Below are positions 7,223 through 15,561 of a stretch of DNA of 27,160 nucleotides, in pieces; positions within the stretch are counted from its first letter, which is position 1, and each line of letters opens with the position of its first letter. The DNA is from FW021-bin31 sp964422465 (lineage in GTDB: Bacteria > Bacteroidota > Bacteroidia > Chitinophagales > Chitinophagaceae), in contig CAYRBD010000042.1 in assembly GCA_964422465.1 (NCBI GenBank), positions 1 through 27,160 of the forward strand. Direction: 5' to 3'. The notes beneath the pieces were generated by a model. It did no database searches. It had not been told where the DNA came from and saw nothing but the letters and a program-made list of their open reading frames with translations. The position numbers and the translations under genes were made by a program.

Positions 7223-10200
7223 ATGATGCGTAAATATTTAAGACTCTTTCTGCTGTTAGGCCTGTGTGGGGCGAGCTTCAACGGATTTTCACAGACCAAT
7301 ACAGTCCGGTTTGGTAAAAACAGACTCCAATATAAAAAGTTTGACTGGCGTTATTTCGAGACGGACCATTTCAATACCTATTTTAGTCAGGGAGGGCTGG
7401 ACCTGGGGAAATATGTCGCTCAAACCGCAGAGCAGGAACTAACTGATCTGGAAAAAACGATGGATTTTAGCCTTCGCGACCAGATCAATATCATTATTTA
7501 TAACAGCTATGGGGATATGAAGCAGTCCAATATCGGTATCGGGCTGGACTGGCAAAATACAGGCGGAGTAACCAAGCTGGTTGGCAATAAGATGATCGTC
7601 TATTTTGATGGAAACCACAATAAACTGCGGGTACAGATCAGGGAAGGAATTGCGAAAGTTATGCTGAACAACATCATGTTTGGTAGTTCAGTGGGAGAGT
7701 TTGCGGGCAATGCTGTGCTCTTGAATTTGCCAAAATGGTACACCGATGGCTTTATCTCGTTTGTTGCCGAAAGCTGGAATGCAGAATTGGACAATCAGCT
7801 CAAACAACTCATTCGTACCGGCCGTTATCAGACTTTTAATCAGTTGGCCAATGAATTTCCTACGCTTGCAGGACATGCATTTTGGTATTATATTTCCAGT
7901 GAATATGGGGTCGATGCACCGTCTTACCTTTTGTACATCTCGCGGATAGACCGGAATATGAAAAAGGCCTTTCAGCAGGTGTTGCATAAGAAATATAAAG
8001 AAGTCATGCGGGAGTTTGTAACTTATAACTTCCGTCGTTATCAGGAAGATAACCGGGGGCGTCGCCAGATTACCCGGGGAACCGTAACCACTACCCAGTC
8101 CAACGTCAAATCTCAACATTATCGGATCCATCCCAACCCGCGTAACCGGGATTATGCTATGGTAGAATTTAAACATGGTGTATATGAGGTACAACTTTTT
8201 GAAGGCTTTTTCAAACCCCGAGTGTTACTGAAAAGTGGCGTTCGGGAATTAAAATCACAGGTCAACCCGGATTATCCACTGCTCGGATGGGATGCGCAGG
8301 GCACTCATCTGGCCATTATTTATCCCAAAAAAGGAAAGCTGAAATTGATGGTGTATGACCTTATCTCCAAAACAAAGGTGAAAGAAGACCTGCCTGAGGA
8401 TTTTCAAATGATCCAGAGCTTTCAGTATCTGCCTACGCAAAAGAATCTGTTGCTCTTATCGGCTACCAAAAACGGCCAAACCGACCTTTTTACATATAAC
8501 ATCAGTGACTTTAAAACGGAACAGTTGACAAATGATGTTTTTGATGATGTAGATCCTTCTTATGTCGGGTTTTCTAAAAAAAGCGGTATTATCTTTTCTT
8601 CCAACCGGCCTGAGCCCAATGCCGTGAGCGCAGATACGGTTCTGCCTCATCATCGTTATAATATTTTCCTGCTGAGTAACTGGGACCAGCCGGAAGGCAG
8701 GCAGATTACCCAACTTACTGATCTGAAAATGGGCAATGCCCGGATGCCCATGCAATATACGGATCGCTATTTCACCTTTGTGGGAGACCAAAATGGAATT
8801 AACAACCGCTATGCTGGCTTTTTTCAATCTCAAAGCAATGGAATAGACAGCCTTTATTATATAGGCGCCAATGTTTTACGAAACCCGGACCGGCCGGAAT
8901 TGGATTCCATGTTGCAAAGCTATGGCACGCAAAAGCCGGATTCGATGAAAATGGTAGCCATTACCTCTGATTCTACCTATGTTTTTCCACTAACCAATTA
9001 TGCCGATGGGATTACCGAATCCTATAATGCCGGCCAAAAGCAGATTGTTTCAGAAACGGTGAAACGCGGAGACTTTACGAGGGCTTACGAATTGCGGGAA
9101 GATACCCGTACGCTTGATCGCAGAAATATAAGTACGCCGCTGACCAGTTATCGAAAGTATCAATTGCATCAGGATAGCGTGAAACTGGGATTGCCCATGT
9201 ATTATAATACAACGCCGGATACCAGCATGAACCCGGAAAATTATTTTCAGAGTGAATTTGGATATATCCCTCCCGATAGCACCAATATTATCCGGCAGAA
9301 CCTCCAATTAGAGCAACAGTTGCAACACAATAACGTACTGCGGAGCGCCCGATTGTTCCCTTACCACCTTAAATTCTCTACGGATTACCTGATTACGCAG
9401 TTGGATAATTCTGTCCTGATAGACCGTTACCAGCCCTTCACCGGGGGCGGGGGGCCTATTTATCTCCAGCAGCCTTTCAATGGCCTTATCCAGGTGGGGG
9501 TGAGTGATTTATTTGAAGATATTAAGTTTACCGGCGGATTCCGTTTCCCTTCCAATTTTAATGGAAGTGAATATTATTTTTCATATAACAACCTGCGTCA
9601 TTTTGTGGATTATAAATTGCTCTATTATCGGAAAGTGGACCGCCTGGGCTTTAGTAATCTCCCCTATGAAGCGAAAAGGAGAACCAATTTATACCAGGTA
9701 GAAGTTACCCTCCCCATTGATGTGGTACGGAGTGTAAGACTGACGGTAGGTTACCGGAGCGACCAGCTTACCTCTCTGGCCAGCGATGCCAATACTTTAC
9801 CGGATAAAAATCAATTGGACAGAAATCAGAAATTTGGAGTAACCCGGGCAGAGTATGTTTATGACAATACCATCAATCCGGCTATTAATATCTGGAACGG
9901 ATTGCGTTGGAAAACCTATATTGAGATGTTTCCGCAACTAAACAAACCGGCCGGAGTAAAAGAAAGGGATTTTACTTTTAACGCCGGGGTGGATGCACGC
10001 TACTACCTGCCTATTTATAAGAACTTTATCTGGGCCACCCGCTTTGCCGCTGATTTTAGCTGGGGTAACCGGAAGGTTCTTTATTATCTGGGAGGAGTGG
10101 ATAACTGGCTGGCGCCAAAGTATAACAACAGTACGCCGATAGATTTTTCAGCTAATTATGCCTATCAGACTCTGGCAGAAAATCTGAGAGGCTATAAACA

Positions 10201-10576
10201 AAATGTGAAGAATGGAAATAATGTGATGCTGTTGAATACGGAATTGCGTCTTCCCGTATTTGCGACCTTTATCAATCAGCCTATCAATTCTGATTTTATC
10301 CGCAATTTTCAGCTTACCTCTTTCCTGGATATGGGTACAGCCTGGCATGGAGGCTTTTCCAATTTGAAGAATACCAGCCAGCCTTCGTACGGTAACCAAC
10401 ATGTTATCGTGCAGATTAAAAATAACAATCTGGGACCTTTCGTAGGGGGATATGGGTTTGGCGCACGTACTACTATTGCCGGCTACTTCTTAAGAGTGGA
10501 TGCCGGCTGGCCTATGCAATATGGGTTTTTCCCCGGCAAACCCCAGTGGTATTTTGCGTTGGGGGTAGATTTTTAA
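7223..10576 (+). CDS. Large envelope protein: inactive peptidase-MA-like domain, WD40/PD40-like propeller, C-terminal beta-barrel
   Basis: A 1117-residue exported protein. The signal peptide ends near FNGFSQ (residue 24). Residues about 35-275 resemble the peptidase-MA (gluzincin) fold: LPKWYTDGFISFVAE (170-183) is the usual W-x-x-E/D-G helix, but where HExxH is expected the sequence reads REGIAKV (140-146), so the zinc site seems lost. Residues about 295-560 contain propeller-like repeats (LLGWDAQGTHLAIIYPKKGK; LFTYNISDFKTEQLTNDVFD; SGIIFSSNRPEP). From about 720 to the end a BamA/Omp85-like barrel is suggested by many aromatic strands, RSVRLTVGYRSDQ and the terminal FALGVDF with C-terminal Phe, the outer-membrane insertion signal. 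Two ATGs are adjacent at the start. The family is conserved in Bacteroidota with no settled function that I know. Confidence 0.85.
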   Translation: MMRKYLRLFLLLGLCGASFNGFSQTNTVRFGKNRLQYKKFDWRYFETDHFNTYFSQGGLDLGKYVAQTAEQELTDLEKTMDFSLRDQINIIIYNSYGDMKQSNIGIGLDWQNTGGVTKLVGNKMIVYFDGNHNKLRVQIREGIAKVMLNNIMFGSSVGEFAGNAVLLNLPKWYTDGFISFVAESWNAELDNQLKQLIRTGRYQTFNQLANEFPTLAGHAFWYYISSEYGVDAPSYLLYISRIDRNMKKAFQQVLHKKYKEVMREFVTYNFRRYQEDNRGRRQITRGTVTTTQSNVKSQHYRIHPNPRNRDYAMVEFKHGVYEVQLFEGFFKPRVLLKSGVRELKSQVNPDYPLLGWDAQGTHLAIIYPKKGKLKLMVYDLISKTKVKEDLPEDFQMIQSFQYLPTQKNLLLLSATKNGQTDLFTYNISDFKTEQLTNDVFDDVDPSYVGFSKKSGIIFSSNRPEPNAVSADTVLPHHRYNIFLLSNWDQPEGRQITQLTDLKMGNARMPMQYTDRYFTFVGDQNGINNRYAGFFQSQSNGIDSLYYIGANVLRNPDRPELDSMLQSYGTQKPDSMKMVAITSDSTYVFPLTNYADGITESYNAGQKQIVSETVKRGDFTRAYELREDTRTLDRRNISTPLTSYRKYQLHQDSVKLGLPMYYNTTPDTSMNPENYFQSEFGYIPPDSTNIIRQNLQLEQQLQHNNVLRSARLFPYHLKFSTDYLITQLDNSVLIDRYQPFTGGGGPIYLQQPFNGLIQVGVSDLFEDIKFTGGFRFPSNFNGSEYYFSYNNLRHFVDYKLLYYRKVDRLGFSNLPYEAKRRTNLYQVEVTLPIDVVRSVRLTVGYRSDQLTSLASDANTLPDKNQLDRNQKFGVTRAEYVYDNTINPAINIWNGLRWKTYIEMFPQLNKPAGVKERDFTFNAGVDARYYLPIYKNFIWATRFAADFSWGNRKVLYYLGGVDNWLAPKYNNSTPIDFSANYAYQTLAENLRGYKQNVKNGNNVMLLNTELRLPVFATFINQPINSDFIRNFQLTSFLDMGTAWHGGFSNLKNTSQPSYGNQHVIVQIKNNNLGPFVGGYGFGARTTIAGYFLRVDAGWPMQYGFFPGKPQWYFALGVDF

Positions 10577-10593
10577 TTTTTTTAATGGCGGAA

Positions 10594-10622
10594 GCAACGT
10601 TTTAGCCATTTTCATTGTCTAA
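10594..10622 (+). promoter_or_regulatory. Candidate ECF-sigma-type promoter before the second sigma gene
   Basis: GCAACGTT (10594-10601), 15 bases, then GTCTAA (10617-10622). This has the form of an ECF promoter (AAC core in the -35 box, GTC/TCTA in the -10 box, about 16-base spacing), as found before self-activating ECF genes. It overlaps the TTG codon at 10615 that would give the longest reading frame, so if real the protein starts later. Basis: motif resemblance only. Confidence 0.4.
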
Positions 10623-11217
10623 TAACCATAAAGTGTTGACTGGAAAAAAAGGTTTATCCGATGATTCCGGGCTCGTCAAAGAATGTATTCGCGGGAATAG
10701 CAGGGCGCAGAAAGCGCTGTATGACCGCTTTAGTGCAAAAATGATGGGCCTTTGTTATCGGTATGTTCGCAACAAAGCTGATGCAGAGGATATCCTTCAG
10801 GAGGGGTTTATAAAGGTTTTTACCTCCCTGCAGCAATTCCGGTCAAAGGGTTCATTAGAAGGATGGATTCGTAGGATTATGGTGAATACGGCACTTAACT
10901 TTTTAAATAAAAACAAACAGTTGCATTATAGGGTGGAGGTGGAAGAGCAGGTATATCCGGCAGGCGCTGAAGAAGCAGATGCCGGTATTCGGGAGCAGGA
11001 TATCCTGATGATGTTGCATCAGTTGCCATCGGGATACAGGACAGTTATCAACTTGTATGCCATTGAAGGATATTCTCATAAAGAAATAGGCGAAAAGTTG
11101 GGAATAGCGGAAGGAACTTCACGCTCCCAATATTCACGGGGAAAAGAAATGTTGAAAAAAATACAAGCACAGCAGGAGAAAGTGCATATTCCCTATCCCA
11201 AAGAGGAGGAAAGATGA
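10615..11217 (+). CDS. ECF RNA polymerase sigma factor (second)
   Basis: Up to 200 residues. Region 2 is at about 30-100 (ALYDRFSAKMMGLCYRYVRN, ADAEDILQEGFIKVFTSLQQ, LEGWIRRIMVNTALNFLNK) and region 4 at about 132-183 (QLPSGYRTVINLYAIEGYSH, GEKLGIAEGTSRSQYSRGKE). There is no ATG before region 2: candidate starts are TTG 10615, GTG 10633 and TTG 10636, with an in-frame stop at 10603. I give the longest frame, but the possible promoter at 10594-10622 favours 10633 or 10636. The stop overlaps the next start by ATGA, implying translational coupling to the membrane-anchored protein at 11214, a natural candidate for its regulator. It is a different subfamily from the FecI-like factor at 4976-5542 and has no FecR partner. 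Confidence 0.9.
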   Translation: MSNNHKVLTGKKGLSDDSGLVKECIRGNSRAQKALYDRFSAKMMGLCYRYVRNKADAEDILQEGFIKVFTSLQQFRSKGSLEGWIRRIMVNTALNFLNKNKQLHYRVEVEEQVYPAGAEEADAGIREQDILMMLHQLPSGYRTVINLYAIEGYSHKEIGEKLGIAEGTSRSQYSRGKEMLKKIQAQQEKVHIPYPKEEER

Positions 11218-12653
11218 AGGAAGATTTAAATAAAAAGTCTTGGGAAGAACAGCTTCGGGAGGCTGCCGGGAAGGTGGAAGTGCCACCTGCAGGAGCGGTA
11301 TGGGAAAAGGTGAAAGAGCAGCTCCCCGTTACACATAGAAGAATTTACTTTTATCGTTGGGCAGTAGCAGCAGCATTGCTGGTTTTAATCGGACTTGGAA
11401 TTTACTTTTTGATGCCCCATGGTTCCTTACCAAAGCAAAATACTCAATCTTTTACCTCTGAAGGAAGTCACCAGGAGGAAGCCGGATCGGAAATACAGGA
11501 GCACGCCCCCTCTGCAGAATCCCCGCTGCCTGCCACGGACAGGAAGAAAAAAACTCTTGTTAAAAACAACGCTAATGTTTCTTCCCACCGAGAATTGGAT
11601 CATTCCGGAAGCAAGACAATGCCATCAGAATCCATCGCTCCTGCACGGCCCTTGTTTTCTAAAACTCAAAAGGAGAAGCTTTCGATTTATGAACTTCCTC
11701 CTTTATCAAAAATCAGTTGGCAAGAAATAGAGAAGGACCGGTTGCACCTTGTGGAGGAACCTTCTTTGCAATATTCTCAAAAGATACTTCCCTTTTTACT
11801 GCAGTCCGCCGGGCTTTCCACTTCTCCGGAGGTGGAAGATGAAAACTCCGCTACCGAATCGCAGAAGAATCAAGAAAAAAAATTAGCCGTTGGTTTATTT
11901 TTTACCCCCGGCCTGAGCTACAGGACGCTAAAAACCTCTGGTAGCGCTGCTCCTTCACTTATGGATGCCGCCCCGTCCGGCCCGGCTCCGGGATATAGCC
12001 TGATGTCCCCCATGTCCGCCAATGCCAGCCGCATCAACCAGAATGAAAAGCCCATGCAGCAACGGCAGAGTTGGGGCTGGGAATCCGGCATACGGGTAGC
12101 GCTGGATCTCTCTAAGGGCTGGTTTTTACAATCCGGGTTATCACTGAGAGAAACCAATTACCTGGTTACCGCCTATAAGGGGAGCCCCGGTTATGTAAAT
12201 CGGGAGGGGACTTTTATGGCAACCGCCCGTCCTATGGCCAATTCAAATTATGCGCTTTCTGTTAGCAGGCTGCAAGAAGACGACAGGCCGGTACATTTGC
12301 AAAATAAGTACTTAAATACGGAACTTCCGATATTGGTAGGTCGAAACTTCGGCAACCCGGATAAAGTCTCCTTCTCTGTACTCGCGGGGGCAGGGATTAC
12401 CTATTTGTTAAACGCCAATTCTGTGATGTATGCCCCGAAATCAAGGCGTTATTTTGAAGACGATGGTTATTTGGGGGCGTTCAATAGCAGTTTGATCCTG
12501 GAAACGAACCTGAATGTGCCTTTAGGTAGTGATTTTCACTTTTCAATAGGTCCGGTATTGCAGTACCAGCTATCTTCAAGCTACAGGGCGTATAAGTCTG
12601 TTAGAGAATTTCCTTATCTAATCGGTGTGAAGACCGGAATTAGTTTCAGGTGA
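11214..12653 (+). CDS. Membrane-anchored protein with C-terminal outer-membrane beta-barrel-like region, putative sigma-factor partner
   Basis: A 479-residue protein with no cleavable signal peptide. Residues 1-45 are cytoplasmic and charged, with WEEQLREAAGKVEVPPAGAV and WEKVKEQL, a pattern common at the N-terminus of Bacteroidota proteins encoded next to ECF sigma genes. One transmembrane helix follows (about 48-67, WAVAAALLVLIGLGIYFLM). A low-complexity linker rich in Ser, Glu, Lys and Pro extends to about 215. The last ~260 residues look like porin-type strands (LAVGLFFTPGLSYRT; WGWESGIRVALDLSKGWFLQ; FHFSIGPVLQYQLSSSYRAY; LIGVKTGISFR). Start overlaps the sigma stop by four bases. By position and topology it could be an anti-sigma factor; that is inference, and no classical anti-sigma domain is recognisable. 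Confidence 0.75.
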   Translation: MKEDLNKKSWEEQLREAAGKVEVPPAGAVWEKVKEQLPVTHRRIYFYRWAVAAALLVLIGLGIYFLMPHGSLPKQNTQSFTSEGSHQEEAGSEIQEHAPSAESPLPATDRKKKTLVKNNANVSSHRELDHSGSKTMPSESIAPARPLFSKTQKEKLSIYELPPLSKISWQEIEKDRLHLVEEPSLQYSQKILPFLLQSAGLSTSPEVEDENSATESQKNQEKKLAVGLFFTPGLSYRTLKTSGSAAPSLMDAAPSGPAPGYSLMSPMSANASRINQNEKPMQQRQSWGWESGIRVALDLSKGWFLQSGLSLRETNYLVTAYKGSPGYVNREGTFMATARPMANSNYALSVSRLQEDDRPVHLQNKYLNTELPILVGRNFGNPDKVSFSVLAGAGITYLLNANSVMYAPKSRRYFEDDGYLGAFNSSLILETNLNVPLGSDFHFSIGPVLQYQLSSSYRAYKSVREFPYLIGVKTGISFR

Positions 12654-12662
12654 TTTCCTCAG

Positions 12663-13247
12663 CTACAGCCCCAGGTTGGACTTGAAAATGCGAATGGCTA
12701 TGGCCAGCAAGATGATTCCAAAGAACTGGCGGATCACCATGAGTCCGGACTTTCCCAGCAATCTTTCGATGCGATTCAGGCTCCTGATGACAATATATAC
12801 AATGAGGATATTGATCAGGATACCAATCAGGATGTTAAAATAGCCAAAATCAGCTTTTAGGGAAATGATGGTCGTTAAAGACCCGGAACCTGCAATAAGC
12901 GGGAAAGCAATCGGAACATAACTGCCCGATTCTCCTGCATCGCTATTGCTTTTAAAAAGTTCCATACCCAGCAGCATTTCCAGTCCAAGCAGAAAAATAA
13001 CAATGGATCCCGCTACTGCGAAAGAGCTGATATCCACACTCATAATGGACAGCAACTTTTCTCCTACCAGGAAGAACAGAATCATGATAAAACCAGATGC
13101 CAGGGAAGCCTTGGCAGCGCTGATTTTTCCCATTTTTCCCTTTAGTGTAATGAGAATAGGGATAGATCCTAAAATATCTATAATGGCAAACAGGGTAAAG
13201 GTTACGGTCAGAATCTGCTTAAAGCTGAGCATGGACTTTTTCGGCAA
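12663..13247 (-). CDS. MarC-family integral membrane protein
   Basis: A 194-residue inner-membrane protein with about six transmembrane segments. Family features are the N-terminal FKQILTVTFTLFAIIDILGS (the usual 'F..lf.i.dP.g..P' region), the central AGSIVIFLLGLEMLLG, the conserved PIAFPLIAGSGSLTTIISL and the C-terminal RQFFGIILLAIAIRIF. MarC proteins were once linked to multiple antibiotic resistance, but that link was not upheld and the transported substrate is unknown. The gene starts 15 bp after the kduD-type stop and so may be the last gene of the uronate run; it converges on the plus-strand gene ending at 12653 with only 9 bp between and no visible terminator. Confidence 0.92.
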   Translation of the reverse strand: MPKKSMLSFKQILTVTFTLFAIIDILGSIPILITLKGKMGKISAAKASLASGFIMILFFLVGEKLLSIMSVDISSFAVAGSIVIFLLGLEMLLGMELFKSNSDAGESGSYVPIAFPLIAGSGSLTTIISLKADFGYFNILIGILINILIVYIVIRSLNRIERLLGKSGLMVIRQFFGIILLAIAIRIFKSNLGL

Positions 13248-13262
13248 AGATAGAAAGTTTCT

Positions 13263-14057
13263 CTATTTGCCATACGCTTTTCCTAAAGTAGCCAGCATCC
13301 CGCCGTCAACATAAAGTACCTGTCCGTTGACGAAATTAGCGGCTTCCGAGGATAAAAAAACAATTGGGCCGCCCAGCTCATCCGGCTCACCCCAACGGCC
13401 TGCGGGAGTACGGCTGATAATAAATTCGTGAAAAGGATTTCCTGCAACCCGCAAAGGTGCTGTCTGGCTGGTGGCAAAGTAACCCGGGCCTATACCGTTT
13501 ACCTGAATGTTATGCTGCGCCCATTCGGTAGCCATGCTGCGGGTGAGCATCTTCAATCCTCCTTTGGCAGCAGCATAAGCCGCGACCGTTTCCCGACCCA
13601 GTTCACTCATCATACTGCAAACGTGGATGATTTTTCCGCTTTTCCGACTGATCATCCCTGGTGCAACTGCTTTGGATACGATGAAAGGAGAAGTGAGGTC
13701 CGTGCGGATCACTTCTTCCCACTCTTCAACAGTCATTTCAGTCAACGGGATACGTTTGATGATCCCGGCATTGTTTACCAGTATATCTATAACACCTACC
13801 TCTTTTTCTATCTTTTGAATATAAGTGCTTACTTCCTCTTCTTTAGTTACATCAAACAGGAAGCCTGTAGCTTGAATACCGTTTGCTTCGTATTCTTTTA
13901 AAGCATTGTCAACTTTTTCTTGTGAGCTGTGGCCATTGATGACAATATTGGCGCCCGCCTGACCGAGCGCTTTGGCCATAGCCATCCCCAAGCCGTGTGT
14001 AGCGCCGGTTATCAATGCGGTTTTTCCTGTAAGATCAAATGCCGTTTTTATGGACAT
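13263..14057 (-). CDS. kduD: KduD-type short-chain dehydrogenase (2-keto-3-deoxygluconate / gluconate 5-dehydrogenase family)
   Basis: A 264-residue classical SDR. GATHGLG (18-24) binds the dinucleotide, NNAG is at 95-98, catalytic Ser148 lies in VCSMMSELGRETVAAYAAAK and Tyr161/Lys165 form YxxxK. GPGYFATSQTAPLR and the terminal VNGQVLYVDGGMLATLG match the Bacteroidota proteins usually named gluconate 5-dehydrogenase. Because kduI and a GH88 hydrolase lie upstream, the likely reaction is NAD(P)H-linked reduction of 2,5-diketo-3-deoxygluconate (KduI product) to 2-keto-3-deoxygluconate. Residue 120, where many SDRs have an Asn, is Asp (RTDLTSPF), which I recall from this subfamily too. The gene is 19 bp after the methyltransferase and 15 bp before marC. 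Family is sure; exact substrate rests on context. Confidence 0.88.
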   Translation of the reverse strand: MSIKTAFDLTGKTALITGATHGLGMAMAKALGQAGANIVINGHSSQEKVDNALKEYEANGIQATGFLFDVTKEEEVSTYIQKIEKEVGVIDILVNNAGIIKRIPLTEMTVEEWEEVIRTDLTSPFIVSKAVAPGMISRKSGKIIHVCSMMSELGRETVAAYAAAKGGLKMLTRSMATEWAQHNIQVNGIGPGYFATSQTAPLRVAGNPFHEFIISRTPAGRWGEPDELGGPIVFLSSEAANFVNGQVLYVDGGMLATLGKAYGK

Positions 14058-14076
14058 AGGTTATATGGTTTTATGG

Positions 14077-14685
14077 TTAATGATTAACTGTTTGCTGAAC
14101 TTTTTTAGCCAGAATGACAAGAGAGCGATGTGTGTTGCCCTCTATAAAATCTTTATAGACGTATTCAATTTTAAACCCAACACGGCTAAGAATATTACAA
14201 ACTTTCTCCTTTGGTATACAACTATAATAAAATGGCTCACCCATCATTTCGTCTATATGCTCATCATCAGCGTCTCCATGTGTGAATAACAAATAGCCGT
14301 CAATGTTCAGAAGGCTTTCTACTTTAAAATAGATATCCTGTTGTTTTTCTTTCGGAAAGTGGAAAAAAGAATCCCATGCAATAACACCATCAAATTTTTT
14401 GGGAGAGACGAAATCAAAGAAGTCAGAAGTTATAAATTCCGTATGAGCAATTTTTTGAGACTTCGCTATTTTAATCATTCTTTCTGAAGTGTCAATACCC
14501 TCTACCTGAAAATTTCTTTCAGCCAAATATTTTGATAGGTAACCTGAGCCACAACCAATGTCTAATATCTTTCCTTTGGGACTTACCTTATCGGCAAAGC
14601 CCTTGACTAATTTGCTCACGAATGACTTCTCCCTCTCATCAACCCATTTTCGGGCAATTCTATCATAGGAATAATTGTTTCTCAT
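14077..14685 (-). CDS. Class I SAM-dependent methyltransferase, substrate unknown
   Basis: A 202-residue Rossmann-fold methyltransferase. Motif I is ILDIGCGSGYLSKYLAE (40-56); an acidic residue that would bind the SAM ribose is in EGIDTSERM (Asp65). Motif IV is probably FDGVIAWDSFFHFPKEKQQD, in place of the usual hydrophobic strand. The later part (LLNIDGYLLFTHGDADDEHI) is of the Methyltransf_11/25 type common to small-molecule methylases. It interrupts kduI and kduD with 18- and 19-bp gaps and has no obvious role in uronate catabolism. It is clearly more AT-rich than its flanks: I count 19 G+C in 14161-14220 and 21 in 14401-14460, against 35 in 13441-13500 of the dehydrogenase. That suggests acquisition from elsewhere. 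Confidence 0.85.
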   Translation of the reverse strand: MRNNYSYDRIARKWVDEREKSFVSKLVKGFADKVSPKGKILDIGCGSGYLSKYLAERNFQVEGIDTSERMIKIAKSQKIAHTEFITSDFFDFVSPKKFDGVIAWDSFFHFPKEKQQDIYFKVESLLNIDGYLLFTHGDADDEHIDEMMGEPFYYSCIPKEKVCNILSRVGFKIEYVYKDFIEGNTHRSLVILAKKVQQTVNH

Positions 14686-14703
14686 GGCTCTTTAATTGAG
14701 TCA

Positions 14704-15546
14704 TTACCGCAAGTCCTTAATTGCCCACTTATCCATATCATCATAATCCAGGTTTTCTCCGCCCATGCCCCAGATAAAGGTGTAGTTGGAAGTTCCGGAG
14801 CCTGCATGAATAGACCAGGGAGGGGAAATTACCGCTTCGTTATTTTGCAACCAGATGTGGCGGGTTTCTTCAGGTTGTCCCATAAAATGACTGACGGATT
14901 GCCCTTCTTTCACTTCAAAATAAAAATAAGCTTCCATCCGGCGGTCGTGTACGTGGGCCGGCATGGTATTCCATACGCTACCTGTTTTAAGTTCGGTCAT
15001 ACCCATTTGAAGCTGGCAGGTTTGTACTACGCTGTTTACCAATAATTTATTGATAACGCGGTGGTTGGCGGTTTCCAGTGAACCCAGTTCAACTATTTCA
15101 GCTTCCTCCTTAGTTACTTTTTTGGTTGGGTAAGAATGATGTGCCGGTGCAGCATTGATATAAAATTTAGCAGGGCTGTCACTTTGAGCGCTACTAAAGA
15201 TTACTTCTTTATTGCCTTTGCCAACATATAAGGCTTCTTTAAAATTAAGGTCATATTTTTCTCCATCAACAGATACGCTTCCGGAACCCCCTACGTTAAT
15301 AATGCCGAGTTCTCTTCGTTCCAGGAAGTAGTCGGCTTTTAAAGGATCAATAGTTTCCAGGGTTACTGATTCTTTCACCGGATGAATACCTCCAACGATC
15401 AAGCGGTCGTAATGGGTATAGGTCAGCTTGACTTGATCTGCCTCAAACAAATTTTCTATTAAAAATGATTTTCTTAAATCCGTGGTGTCCATTCTTTTTA
15501 CCTCTGCCGGGCTGTTGGCATACCGTACTTCATACTGTGTCTTCAT
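14704..15546 (-). CDS. kduI: 4-deoxy-L-threo-5-hexosulose-uronate ketol-isomerase
   Basis: A 280-residue cupin isomerase that converts 5-keto-4-deoxyuronate (DKI) to 2,5-diketo-3-deoxygluconate in the cytoplasm. The metal site is complete: His198 and His200 in MPAHVHDRRMEAYFYFE, Glu205, and His247 in SPPWSIHAGSGTSNYTFIWG, matching the spacing of the E. coli enzyme (H196, H198, E203, H245) with an offset of two. N-terminal VGGIHPVKESVTLET and LGIINVGGSGSV are also typical. Length equals the family norm. It lies 15 bp downstream of the GH88 hydrolase, whose product rearranges to its substrate, and upstream of the KduD-type reductase with one foreign-looking gene between. Confidence 0.96.
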   Translation of the reverse strand: MKTQYEVRYANSPAEVKRMDTTDLRKSFLIENLFEADQVKLTYTHYDRLIVGGIHPVKESVTLETIDPLKADYFLERRELGIINVGGSGSVSVDGEKYDLNFKEALYVGKGNKEVIFSSAQSDSPAKFYINAAPAHHSYPTKKVTKEEAEIVELGSLETANHRVINKLLVNSVVQTCQLQMGMTELKTGSVWNTMPAHVHDRRMEAYFYFEVKEGQSVSHFMGQPEETRHIWLQNNEAVISPPWSIHAGSGTSNYTFIWGMGGENLDYDDMDKWAIKDLR

Positions 15547-15561
15547 GCTGTTTTTAATTTA

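Noticed and set aside
7688..8194. 168-codon open frame antisense to the 1117-residue envelope gene
   Set aside because: It lies wholly inside a well-supported gene, has no domain-like features, and such antisense openings are common in long genes; other antisense frames in the receptor, sigma and ftcD genes were dropped for the same reason.
13428..13901. 157-codon open frame on plus across the KduD-type gene
   Set aside because: It is the complement of a strongly conserved SDR with all catalytic residues, and its translation has no recognisable protein character.
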